Part shown: in pieces, positions 1 to 10,337 of the stretch
Position numbering within the stretch: the first letter of the stretch is position 1
Layout of the letters: each line of letters starts with the position of its first letter
From: Podospora pseudoanserina
Taxonomy: Eukaryota; Ascomycota; Sordariomycetes; Sordariales; Podosporaceae
Assembly (NCBI RefSeq): GCF_035222485.1
Contig: NW_026946672.1
Coordinates: forward strand, 1,612,001-1,676,000
Reading direction: 5' to 3'
Length of the DNA: 64,000 nt
Notes under the pieces: generated by a model
What the model was told of the DNA's origin: nothing
The model's database searches: none
What the model saw: only the letters and a program-made list of their open reading frames with translations
Translations under genes and position numbers: made by a program

Positions 1-59
1 AGTCAGCCATGTTGCCACACACAAACAAAGCCCCTTCATTTGGGCTGAATGGAAGAAAC

Positions 60-2951
60 TCACCCAAGAACAGCCCCCATGAACTCCCCAACATTCCTGC
101 CAAATATCTTCTCAAATCTGCTGAACTCGAGCAACCCCTCCTCCTTGGCAGCAATTCGAGCAGCCAAGTCCTTGGTCTGCTCGGCAGTACGAGTGAACCA
201 GCTGCCGAATCCCTTTTGAACCCGCAAAGCGCCATTCTCAATCTTGTTGACGGCACCTTCCCAGCCAAAGGCGGTACCAAGCTTCTCATACCACCGCTTA
301 GCGGCCATGTCGCCCCAGAATTGGTACAAACGCAAGGTGCCTTGGGCAACTTCGATGATGAGCATACCAGCCAGACCGCCGAGGGCACTGCATGCTCTGT
401 CAGTTTCTCAAGTCAAAAGTACTGGAAAACAAACAGAAAGAAACTTACAATCCCCACTTCACCTTCTGCTCTGGCGACATGCTCCTCCATTCGCCAGTCA
501 AAAGAGGCTGGACGAGTACGACAACACTGGTGAGGACGGTAAGCACCCGGACTGAATTGGCAATTTTGGCAACATTCTGAAACCATGGCCTGTTGTACAG
601 TTCACGATGCCATAACTCAATCGTGGCACCCCATGAGCCCAAGGTGCTACTGGTGCGGGAAAGCGCAAACAACATCTTGAAAACCTTGCGGCGCAGTTCG
701 TCCTGTTGATAGAGCAGCAGCGCGGCCTCGATGGCCTCCTTGTGCGCCTCCATGTCGATATTCTGGTACTGCTTGATGTACTGATCCAGACACTCCTTTA
801 CCAAGTCGTCAATGTCCTGCTTTGTGTTGCCGGTCAGGTCGACCATCTGCGGGATGATTGCCGTCATCTGGTACAGCCTGACTTCTTCATTGAAGGCTTG
901 CATAAAGCTCTTGCCTCCAGGCTTCGTGTTGTTGGCGTTGTCCTCAAGAATGCCAAACAGCGTGTTCAACTGCTTCAACCGCATGGCCACGGAGCTCGAC
1001 ACACTGCCAGACATGTACTGGCCGTACCACATCTTGACGGCCGAGTTTTGGACCCAGTACAGAAGCTGCATAGCCCAATACAAGTTCTTGTCGCGCGCCC
1101 ATTTGGCCAAGTTGTCGATCTCAGCAAGGGCGCTTGTGAGGTTCTTTTCAAAGTCAGGATTGCCGGCGCCGAGTCCCGATGTCTTGGCTTTGAACTGCTC
1201 CTTCATTCTGTCGGCAAACTTCTTCAAGTCTTCCTTGTGGCCCCCATTGCGTTGATCAGACAGGAACTCCTTCATGGCGGGAAACTTCTCGAAATAGCGG
1301 TACCGATAGAGCTTGGCCGAGTGCCGCTTGTAGACCTCACTCTCGGCAGGGATCGACTTGAGCCGTGCAGCTGCGCGAGCTCCGTTGCAGTGTTTGCCCC
1401 ATTCGGTAGTGCCTTGTGCAAGCACAGACGTGATAAGGGGAACCTGGAGCGTTTTGTACCACGCTGCATTGCCCGGATCGTCATTGGCGACTGCCAGCAC
1501 CTCAGGCTCAAGGTGTACTTGAGAAGCGCTGATGAAGGTAGTCCTCAGATCCTCGTCCATGTGATAGATGATGATGTTCTGAAAGTCCTTCATAGCCACC
1601 GTTGCCACAGAGTCGCGGTAGCCGGAAGGATCCTCCTTGTCCTGTACCATGGGGTCAAAGGTCATAAGTTGATGGACGGCCAGCTTGGCTTTGGGGGGTG
1701 CATCAGCAGCAGCAGCCATAATAAAAGATGGTGCCTCTGCGACGGACATGGCAGAAAACGACTTCTCGGTGCCTTCGACGACGCTGAGGTCCTCAGTCAT
1801 GCTAGCAGCAACGACAGATTCATCGGCGCTCTCTTCCAGACGAAGCGACCCCTTGACGGCGTAAATCACGCCTTCAGAGTCTTCGTAGGCTCCCACGAAG
1901 CTATCGGCGAAGGGGGTCATCTGAATTTTCCACTTGACTGGAAAGACAGACTTGATGGCCGATTGACTACGTTGGGCTGGGGCAGGGGGCACAAGACGTC
2001 GATTCGTGATGGTGGTGTTGATGAAGGCACCATCATCGGTGCTCTCTCCGATGATGCATGTGTAGTCCGGGCCGTACAGGTCCATGGTGAGGTTAAACTC
2101 AGTTGGGGGATCGGAGTCTGTACAGGTAGTTCAGTACTCGTCCTTGCTCCAGCCTGAAGATAGTAGGGGAGGAGAAACATACAGTTGTCAAGAAACATAT
2201 TCTCAGCGACCCAATCCTCCTGCAAGTCATTCCCTCTATTGGCGATGTCGTAACCCCAGGTAAATTTGCCCTCTTCCCAGCTGGCGTTAGTCCACTTGTC
2301 AGACTTGACATCCCAAGCCAGCGTCGACTTGTGCGTGTCGAGGTAGGCGCCAGCATTGGCTGCCACCTCGACATCGTACCAGCTCGCCTTCTTGTCGAGC
2401 TCGACATTGATAACGTCCGATCCGATGGCAATTGAGGCTGCAGGTGCGTTGCCCTCGAGACTCACATATCCAGAGACTCGCGATGCTTTCAGTTGAGGAA
2501 AAAGCTGGGCTGACGGTTGCTCAAGCACCGTGTCAAAGACATAGCTATTGGTCGAAGAGAACCAGTTCACATCAGAGGGCTTGACGCCAACACTGCCCAG
2601 CTGCAGGCCGCTGCTGTCAGAACCATGTTGACCGATCACAATGGTCTTGCCTTCAATAGCTTGGGCAGCGGCTGGAGCGGCCTGGGCATTGTCGTCCTGG
2701 ACGACACGCACCGAGTAACTCCGCGGGAGTCCGAAGCACTGCGGATTGTTCTTGTGAAAAGCCTTGGCATCTGGTCCCAAATGAGAAAAGAACTCTTGAG
2801 GTTTGAGAAGATTGAACTTACACGAAGGAAGAGCGTTGATTTGCTTGGCGTAACGGTGCAAAGCTCTCCGATAGGCCCTGCTCTGCGGGCCCCGGCAGGC
2901 ACCACCAGAAGAGCTGTGTGCACTGGCCAGGTATGACATAGCGTCTGCCAT
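60..2951 (-). CDS. Unrecognised ~920 aa protein with C-terminal hydrophobic segments, divergent from the Hint gene
   Basis: I do not recognise this family. Proposed exons on the minus strand are 2951-2183, 2117-449 and 387-60, joined by GT...AG introns at 2182-2118 and 448-388; the reading frame stays open across both, giving about 921 aa. A further 51-nt intron at 2821-2771 (donor GTAAGT, acceptor CCAG, in frame) is plausible and would shorten it to about 904 aa. The ATG at 2951 was chosen; an in-frame ATG at 2999 would add 16 residues. No clear signal peptide is visible. The first third looks like beta-rich soluble protein, the middle is charged and helical, and two hydrophobic stretches flank the last intron (VLTSVVVLVQPLL, then GGLAGMLIIEV), suggesting C-terminal membrane association. 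It lies head-to-head with the Hint-domain gene, starts about 620 bp apart, so the two may be co-regulated. Function unknown. Confidence 0.7.
2118..2182 (-). other. Intron 1 (well supported) of the gene at 60-2951
   Basis: Donor GTATGT and acceptor TGTACAG are both strong. Splicing joins two frames that otherwise terminate, producing continuous protein across the junction (FLDN-Y-SDPPTEFNLTMDL). Confidence 0.7.
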
Positions 2952-3570
2952 GGTGTCACTTTGGCAAGTACAATGGCGGGAGCAGAATGCTGTTGACAAA
3001 AAGCTGTTGAAGCGAAGGAAGATGGAAGTGCATTCAAAATTCTTCTACTGATCTATCTATACTATATGGTCTTATTAGGTCCCTCAACTGCAAGTCTACC
3101 TATTCCCAGCTTTGAGGAGACAATACATGAGCCAGCGTTTCCTATGAGCCTATTGTTTGCTTTGGAGAAGATGGAACAAGCCGAAATGCAACCCTGGAGT
3201 CGAGAGGCTAGAGAGCTTTGGATCTTCAGCTCAACACTAAAGATTTAGCTAACCCATTTCAGACAGTTCTAGACCTCTCATACAGTCTCCTCCCCACATC
3301 AGATCCCCATACTCTGGATATCAGAGCTCTGCCACCACCCGAGATTTGCATTAGTCCTATCAATAATTGTTTTGTGCTGATATATTTCTGCAATGTTCAG
3401 CTTGAATTCAGCTCAGCTATTGATTGTAAGGTGGCTGTGAAGCGGAGCGTTTGCAGCGAGTCTGGGATGATCCCAAGCTCCAGGCTCTTATACGTGATGA
3501 AGCGTCTCTCACCTCCAGTCCATGGCTTCGTTTCCACCGTTTGCCAGGACTCTGAGGCAAAGACACCATC
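2952..3570. promoter_or_regulatory. Shared upstream region of the divergent Hint / membrane-protein pair
   Basis: About 620 bp separate the two start codons. The plus-strand start at 3571 has a favourable context (CACCATCATGGCG). No gene is visible between them; small open frames here have no protein-like character. A bidirectional promoter is inferred from geometry only. Confidence 0.4.
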
Positions 3571-6105
3571 ATGGCGGCTTTCGGCTCCTTCAGCGGCTAT
3601 GAAGACATCATTGACAACGTGCCAGACGTCGGCCAGTTTGATCCTGCTCCATCTCATGGCTCAACACCAACTCCCGGGAACTTACCCACCGTGACCAGGG
3701 CGGGCATCGATTTCCTCGGCCTTGGGAAGCTTTTCGAGAAGCTTTTTGGAGGCACGACGCCAGTGAATCCAGATGATCCAACACCGCCGGCACGTCATCC
3801 CGTGCAAGTCAGGGACATCTTCAAAATGTCCCAGGTCAACACTGGCTTCGACTTCTCAACACATCCGTGCATCAAAATGACGGTGGCGTACCTTCAAAAG
3901 ACGCTCGACTTCCGCTGGAAAAACGGGAACATGCGGACCCTCGTCTTCCCAGACTACAAACCCGGCCTCGCTCCATCAGAGCTCATAACAGACGGGTTGG
4001 ACAAGGACAAGTTCGCCGCCGGCGCCGCGGCCTTGCTCATTAAGGCCTTCTACAACAATGTCCGGGATAGGCAGGGAACCATCGACATTGACAAGGCCAA
4101 CACGGCCGTTTCGGAATTCAACAACCATATCAACAACCAGGCAACAGCCCTCATGATCCAGTTCTACCGCACCTTCTTCGGCATCACTGAGCCCTCGGAA
4201 GATCTCGCGTCCCGGTACCGAAAGCTGCTCGTCTCAGCCGCCTACCGCAACCTGAAGCAAGGACAGGCGGGACAAGGCACATGGCGCGATGCCGACCTCG
4301 AGATGTTCTGCCACTTTGCCAAGTTGGCTGCGTGTGGCGCCTCGGATAATACCATCCGGGATGTATACAACGAACTGACCACGACAGCCCCTCAGCTTAG
4401 CGGCAGCACGTTTGGTAGCATCCACCCCGATACCTGGCGGCAGTACCGCGGCTGGCTCAGCTCAGGCTTTCTTGATTGGGGTGACCTAGGCGCCACGCAT
4501 CTTGATGATTATGACCTCCTGGTTATTCCCGGTATGGGACGTTTCCCGATTTCACAGACGATCAGGTACTATCTTGTGGACGAGTTCGCAAAAAACAAGG
4601 GGTATTACAAGCCGCCGCAGTCATCCTCTTGCTTCTCTAGTAATGTGAAGGTCGTCATGGCCGGGCCTGCCGGGGAGAAGCTGAAGAAGATATGCAATGT
4701 CGAGCCTGGCGATGTAGTCCTATCTCCAGATGCTACAGACAGCGGAGGCCCTCCAGGAACCAGACGTGTGGCGTTTGTCAGCGCCCCCCGACGCGGTACG
4801 AGACCGCTCTACTCACTCCACGACTACCCGGGCTTACAGTTCACGGCCACGCACCCCATCCTTTTGCCCTCGGCCTCAACAGGCGAGATGTCTCTCCAGT
4901 TTGTGGACAAAGACCGCGCTAGCTCGCTGAATCCCACTTGGCAATCACTCTCCAAGGAGAACATCATTCCAGACTTGCTCCAGGCCCATCAGGCAGACAG
5001 TGAAGATAAGGTCGTTTACGATCTGGTTTTTGAGCCAACCGCCACAAGCGAGGGCCAGACCAACAGCAACAACCTACCACTAGCCACCTACGTGGTAGAA
5101 GCTGAGAACGGGCGCCGACTGACCGTGGCATCGGAAGCACCCGCGCTGGAGTGGTTCGGGCCCGAGCTCATGTTCATCAGTTCTGCGGTGCGGCAAATCT
5201 TGGAGGGTAGCGGTGATATCGACGCTGTCGTCGAACTGCTGGGTACCAACCGAGTTTACACACGGCTTGTGCTCGGTGAGGCCGCTGAGAAGATCACGTT
5301 CTCTGACAATATCGGTGGCGGTCACTGCGACGAGTCCACGGCGGGAGCATGGCTCTTGGAAGCCTGCGCCAAGTCGCAGGCTGTGCAGGATCTGGTGGAA
5401 AGGATGATACAATACCTCGGCCGTACTCTCAGCCACGAGGTCAGGACTGGGTGGGCTCGCTGTCTTCCCGTTGGCAAGGAATTTACCGTTAGCAGCAACA
5501 ATGGCGAGGAAAGTCAAGAGGCCTTGTTCATCAATGTTTTCCGCTTGCTAGACAGCGATAAAGCATGCCTCAGCCGCCCGCCTGCCATTGGGCCTCGTCA
5601 CCAGCTCAAAATCTGGAGAGATGACGTGTTGGTGTTTGATGACCTCGTCAGTGGTGAAGTCCAAGGTCAGAGCACTTTACAGCTGTACTGCCCTGTCAAT
5701 ATAGGAGAAGAAGGGGATCTGAGTGGTGACTGTCAAACCATCACCATTCAGCTCGAGGACGGAACGTCAGGCAGCGTTTGGCGGGGCGGTGGTCCGGTCC
5801 GGAAGGGGCTTCACACTATCATCGGACTTGGCAGTCTTTCTAGTGGCATATGTGGGAGTGCCCAGCATGCTGTGGCAGAGGTGGAGTTGCGCAGCGGTGT
5901 CAATATTATCGCTGCTCCAGCTCGGGGTGAGGGCCAAGCTGGAGGTGGCGGTCCAAAGTTGATGAACTTGGCTTCTTTGTCGCACAAGACTGCCTGGGAG
6001 GAGAGCACCATGGGCGCGTACGCTGGCTGTTTGGGTGCTAGGTTTGGAGATGCCATTGCTGAGCTTACGAGGTTCCACTGTGGTGAAAATGGGAAAACAG
6101 GTTAG
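3571..6105 (+). CDS. Hint-domain (hedgehog/intein-type autoprocessing) protein with unknown flanking domains
   Basis: A single uninterrupted frame of 844 aa. Residues about 75-345 form an unrecognised, largely helical domain. A Hint fold begins at Cys354 in the context SSCFSSNVKVVMAG, followed by EKLKKICNVEPGDVVLSP (the 'PGD.V' strand), RRVAFVSAP, and the block-B signature T425-A-T-H428-P. A later strand VVYDLVFEP (from residue 481) and TYVVEAENGRRLTVASEAP resemble the closing strands of Hint/Vint domains. The C-terminal splicing signature (His-Asn followed by Cys/Ser/Thr) is not visible, so protein splicing is unlikely; cleavage or ester formation at Cys354, as in hedgehog-type domains, is the inferred activity. 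About 310 unrecognised residues follow the Hint fold. No signal peptide or membrane segment is seen. It is divergent from the membrane-associated gene at 60-2951. Related fungal Vint proteins usually carry a von Willebrand A domain; none is evident here. Confidence 0.75.
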   Translation: MAAFGSFSGYEDIIDNVPDVGQFDPAPSHGSTPTPGNLPTVTRAGIDFLGLGKLFEKLFGGTTPVNPDDPTPPARHPVQVRDIFKMSQVNTGFDFSTHPCIKMTVAYLQKTLDFRWKNGNMRTLVFPDYKPGLAPSELITDGLDKDKFAAGAAALLIKAFYNNVRDRQGTIDIDKANTAVSEFNNHINNQATALMIQFYRTFFGITEPSEDLASRYRKLLVSAAYRNLKQGQAGQGTWRDADLEMFCHFAKLAACGASDNTIRDVYNELTTTAPQLSGSTFGSIHPDTWRQYRGWLSSGFLDWGDLGATHLDDYDLLVIPGMGRFPISQTIRYYLVDEFAKNKGYYKPPQSSSCFSSNVKVVMAGPAGEKLKKICNVEPGDVVLSPDATDSGGPPGTRRVAFVSAPRRGTRPLYSLHDYPGLQFTATHPILLPSASTGEMSLQFVDKDRASSLNPTWQSLSKENIIPDLLQAHQADSEDKVVYDLVFEPTATSEGQTNSNNLPLATYVVEAENGRRLTVASEAPALEWFGPELMFISSAVRQILEGSGDIDAVVELLGTNRVYTRLVLGEAAEKITFSDNIGGGHCDESTAGAWLLEACAKSQAVQDLVERMIQYLGRTLSHEVRTGWARCLPVGKEFTVSSNNGEESQEALFINVFRLLDSDKACLSRPPAIGPRHQLKIWRDDVLVFDDLVSGEVQGQSTLQLYCPVNIGEEGDLSGDCQTITIQLEDGTSGSVWRGGGPVRKGLHTIIGLGSLSSGICGSAQHAVAEVELRSGVNIIAAPARGEGQAGGGGPKLMNLASLSHKTAWEESTMGAYAGCLGARFGDAIAELTRFHCGENGKTG

Positions 6106-6910
6106 GCGAATCTGAAATGCGGTGGATTGTCGGGATGATCTGAGGTGTGCTGTTTGCGGCAGGGCGGCTCCAGATAGATGTGGGGCCTGTGTAAGGGGTT
6201 CAGGGGCTAAGTAAATAAACAACGAAGCCTCCCTTAAGGATAAGGTATTTGTAACATGCCGTTGTAAAACAAGCACATCATACTATTTGGGTTGTTTCTT
6301 TCTCCAGTTAACAGTCTAGAGCGTCATTCAAAGGAACAAATTTGAGACGGCGATGGGCCGAATTTCTTACGCTGTTTTTCCTGGATATCCCAGATGAGCA
6401 GAAACTTCCGGTGTTGCTTTTCCGATTTGGCCTTCTTCCAGATGTGATGAGATTTGATGGGCCTCACAGATGGGGTGAATCTGCAACATTCTCTGTGGTG
6501 AAGTCATCGACTCACGCTTTATCGAACCTAAATGGTCAGATGCTGTGTTTTAGTGTTTGATGGATAAACCGGGGCTGAAGTGGGCGTTTTTAAGTTGGCT
6601 GGTGGCTGCCTCGCACCACAAAAAACACAGGAAAAGCTCAACAATTGTAAAGTTCTCGTATCGAACTCGGGATGGGCGCTTTTATCACTATCTCACCTGT
6701 GTCACTCAGATGGCATGTGTCATTCCAATCATGCCCTTATTTAACGACACCGGCTGCGTTTACTCCCGTCGCTAAACTTCGTGACTGCTCACCTATCCCT
6801 GCAACACACACACAGACCGACCATCAGAAATGGCTGCTGTGGGGCTGGAAGGTGGAGACGGTAGTTGATCATAATTGCTGGGCTTTGCTGGGTTTTGGAG
6901 TTTAACTACT
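6106..6910. other. Intergenic, nothing recognised
   Basis: About 800 bp downstream of the Hint gene, presumably its 3' UTR and spacer. Short open frames here do not resemble a known protein. Confidence 0.5.
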
Positions 6911-8727
6911 ACATCAATCAAAATTGGGGCTTCTTTCCTCCTTACTTTTCGTCCCTTTTCGCCTGGTGATATGTGACCGAGACACTGCCTTTCCTGATGA
7001 GATACTCCAGTGTTTCGTACACTTCTCAGATCGCAGCACCCAGAAGAGCTTGCTCACTGTATCCCCCAGCTTCCATGATTTCGTCGAGGAGGCCACATGG
7101 CCCCGCGATATCTTCATCTCCTCCCACCAAGACGTTGACCAAATCTCTCGCTTCACAGGCCGTCGCAACAACTGGCCCGGAGTTTGAATGCCACCCTTTA
7201 CTGTGCCTAGAAACAGCAGCCGACCTACATGCTAACGACGTCTTATTTACTGATTGTATTAGCCAAGTCTGTAGAGCATTGAGGAGGATAGAAGAAACAG
7301 CCCATGACCCGGAATCCATCAGAAATATCTCATTGTCCATTGCGACCCCGAAACAACCGGTCAGCCGAAAACTTAGCTGGGTCCATCATTACTTTCATTC
7401 CTGGCGTATCCATCTACTGGAACCTTTGAAACTTCCAGTCCTCCGCTGTGTACGACATCTCGTCGTCACTTCTGTACGCCCCTTCGACCGACGGTGCTAC
7501 CCGGGGCTTAAACAACACCCCATCGACCTTTCGGTCATCATCTCAATGTGGACCAAGCTTCCCGGTTGCATTATACTCGAGTTTGACGACGTTGAGGAAC
7601 GCCTGCCTGACAGCCGGCATCTAGCCGTAGAGGTTTTTTTTTTTTTTTTTTTTTTTTTTCATCCATGAGCAGGACCACGGCGAGACTCCCGGCACAATTT
7701 TGGCAAAGCAGTTTTTCTCAATCTTGAGTCTCTCCCAGCTCTAAAGCGAATCAATGTGCCAAGGTCCTATCCGACTACGCCTTTTCCGTACTTATTGATC
7801 AGAGCAAGCCCATTCCCGACTTGGTCTCCCCCCAGTTTTCGCACGACCCCGTCAGCTCAGCATTGCGGGTTTGGTCCCAGGGCGTCGAGGAATTTAGTGT
7901 CCAGCTGTTTGGAGACTCTACGATTTTCTGGCCACCGACGACGGAGATGTTGGTACCGGGCTACGACCTGACTGCTGATCTACCAAGACCACCCTTTTGG
8001 CCGCGGTTGAAGAAGCTGGAGGTTGAGTTAAGGGCAGCTACGCCAAGGGGGGGCTGGTATTTTCGTGGTCTAGGAGATGAAACTCGCGTGGATGTGGGAT
8101 ACCGCATCGCCGACGACTTGCACTGCCCTCCACTGCTGGAGACCAATAGGAGATGGGGAACGACATATGAGGGTTGTAGAACCGGCGAGGTGGCTAGATG
8201 AGTACCCTAATGTCTTTCGGGCAGTGCCAGTTTGAGGATGCTGTGGAGGAAGTGTTGGATGCATTTGCGAGAGCACTGGGGAACATGCCAGTGATAGAGG
8301 AGGCCGAAGTGAGCTTTCTGCTGTTCTTGAGCTGCGAGGAGAAAGATCACCCGGATGATTTTCACGAATTTTTGGCATATGTACCTCCTTCTACGAGAGG
8401 AACAGTAAAGGGGAGGAAATATTATTGGAGCACGCATCTGTGGGAATGGGATGTCAAGTACATGGCTCGGGCTTCACTGGGGGTGCAGTCGTCTGGAATG
8501 GCGAGTGGGAAGCCGGCGAACCAGTGACAAGGTTTCAAAGCTCTTTTGTCAAAATGTCGGCGACTTCGAAGAGCAGTGGCTCGAAATGGAGGCTTTTACG
8601 TCCGATTCTTGATGTCATCCCCGTTGTCTATAGTCTGTACGTGTCACTAGGAGACATTGACAAACAGAAAGCCCTATTTAGAGCGTTGCTCGTTTTAGCA
8701 AGAGGGTACAAAGCACTACGGTGATAG
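6911..8727 (+). pseudogene. F-box / DUF6546-like gene relic broken by frameshifts and a poly-T run
   Basis: Protein-like stretches of one fungal F-box-associated family occur in order but in different frames. An F-box-like start (FPDEILQCFVHFSDRS) lies in one frame near 6990. A middle section continues in another frame (ISQVCRALRRIEETAHDPESI; LVVTSVRPFDRR; SVIISMWTKLPG) to about 7631. After 26 consecutive T bases, the typical 'S.LR.WSQG.E...FWPP...WPRLKKLEVE...P.GGWYFRG' section (about 7840-8070) returns in a third phase. Next comes NMPVIEEAEVSFLL / WEWDVKYMAR near 8290-8470, then a final shift to GFTGGAVVWNGEWEAGEP. Some breaks could be introns, but at least the poly-T tract and the shift near 8470 have no convincing splice signals. 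Such F-box families are large and fast-evolving, and decayed members are common. Confidence 0.6.
7634..7659 (+). repeat. 26-base poly-T tract inside the F-box relic
   Basis: Uninterrupted T run read directly in the sequence. It interrupts the protein-like frame between the two halves of the F-box-type relic. Confidence 0.9.
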
Positions 8728-8920
8728 CCCAGGGAAATACATGCAAACTTTCTCACTCCTGCGGCTTCAGTTCGGTTGAAGTAATCTTCTTCAAACAAAA
8801 CTCGGTGAAAAAACATACGTACTTGTGCCTTTGGTGTATTTGTGATACAGACATGTTCTTGAAGTTGTATAGTTGCTTACCTACCTAATGAAGCCCCTGG
8901 TCGATATCTCACCAAAGAAT

Positions 8921-10337
8921 TTAACCGGTAGAAGAGAACGACGCATTCCCAACAAAGACCACCAACACCGCTGCATATGCCGCTGTGGCTCCCAACAAAG
9001 ACTCCAACGACGTCGGTGTAATTCCACTAGACAGCACAGCAAGGGTGAGGGCTGTCAGGAGGACGAACACCACCGTCAAGATAAGAGTCAACACGTTTGA
9101 GTGCCTTACAATAAATAGTATGACCATGGGGACAACAATAGACACCCCTCCAAACAGACATGCAACAAGGCGGACGAAGAAGTCCACTTTGGGCGAAATA
9201 TGAAGCGGGCCCATACGAGCCTGAGCATCATGGAGGATTCTACGGGTTCCGGCTACAAAATTACTGTGATTAGTGATGGTTACATGCAAGAGATAGTTAG
9301 GAAGGCCGTGACACACCATTGCCGATTCCTCCTTCAAGGCCTTTCTTTCTAAGGAGCAAGCGCTGCTTTTTCCCCTCTTGGTCCAGCATAAATACTGGAG
9401 CCCGCATCTGGAACCAGAGGCGCATGCCGCCAACCGAGGATGTGACTTGATCCAACACTGTCACATCATTTGGCGGCAGAAGCTCAGCTTGATTTCCCAT
9501 AGCAGACTTCTCCTTTTCCTGCTGGGCAGATGCCTCATGAGCCCCGGCAATGTCAAACAAGTTGAGAGCGTCTGGTCCATCCCAGTAATGGGGCTCGTGA
9601 AGCTTATGGGCGAGATTTGCCGCCATGGGCTTGACAGACGAAGGCTCTGGCGCTTTTTTGCTATCGAGAACTTGGAAGCTCTCGATGGCTCGCACTGCCT
9701 CAATGTTGGTACTAAAGGTCGAAACGTATCTGAGTAGGAATGTGCGGATTATGACAACACGTACCATATTCCTGCAACGCTTCTCCAAGACCGTCAAAGG
9801 ACGGGTCATCAAATCCATCGCATGCCTATCGTAGTGCAGTTTCTCGGACAAAAGCACAAGCTTATGCTGGGCCCTCAAGATATTGAAGACGCTGAGTCAC
9901 TCAAGGCGGCAGAATACCAACTCTCAGCGGGATACCGACTCCTGGCGCTTGATCATCTTGCCAGCGAAGCTGTACATTCGACGATCCTGTTTCTGAGCCG
10001 TAAGTGGCAATGTATCTCGTGTCTCGTCAAAACCACGCCGCCAGGCGTCGGCTCTGCCGACGTGACACAATGTGTCATGGCGGGAGACTGTGCGGTCCGG
10101 ATTGGCATAGTTGGGGTTTATTTGCTGCAAAGACACAGTTGTCATGACTGATATGTTCGATCGGAAGGTAGAGAGTGTTGGCCTTCGCTTTCCCTGAAGC
10201 GTCCCTCCTGTTACCTGTGTGAATTCATGATGGTCCGGAATTGCATGTGGTGTTGTTGATCCTATGTCGCCAGGCGCACGGAAAACACTGTCAGGAGTCG
10301 CCATGAGTAACTGGAACTCTGTTATTGTCGTCTGCAT
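8921..10337 (-). CDS. DUF6594-family fungal membrane protein
   Basis: The C-terminus is diagnostic of the DUF6594 family: an ILHDAQARMGPLHISPKVDFF segment leads into three hydrophobic helices (VRLVACLFGGVSIVVPMVIL, then VLTLILTVVFVLLTALTLAV) and ends in ATAAYAAVLVVFVG. Upstream, VFNILRAQHKLVLLSEKL matches the conserved helical region that precedes a variable linker. The gene is in several exons. The last junction (donor GGTGTGTC just above 9297, acceptor TTGTAG near 9252) is convincing. The N-terminal structure is less certain: a 90-nt intron at 10214-10125 and another of about 66 nt near 9770-9700 are both in frame, and the junction joining the exon near 9960 to the one near 9900 uses a weak donor. 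Stop at 8921-8923. DUF6594 proteins are widespread in filamentous fungi, often in accessory regions; their function is unknown. Confidence 0.75.

Noticed and set aside
706-2157. 483-codon plus-strand open frame opposite the gene at 60-2951
   Set aside because: Antisense shadow of a well-formed minus-strand coding region; no family resemblance.
6640-6690. TCGAACTCGGGA motif resembling a tRNA T-arm on the minus strand
   Set aside because: No matching A-box, acceptor stem or terminator nearby.
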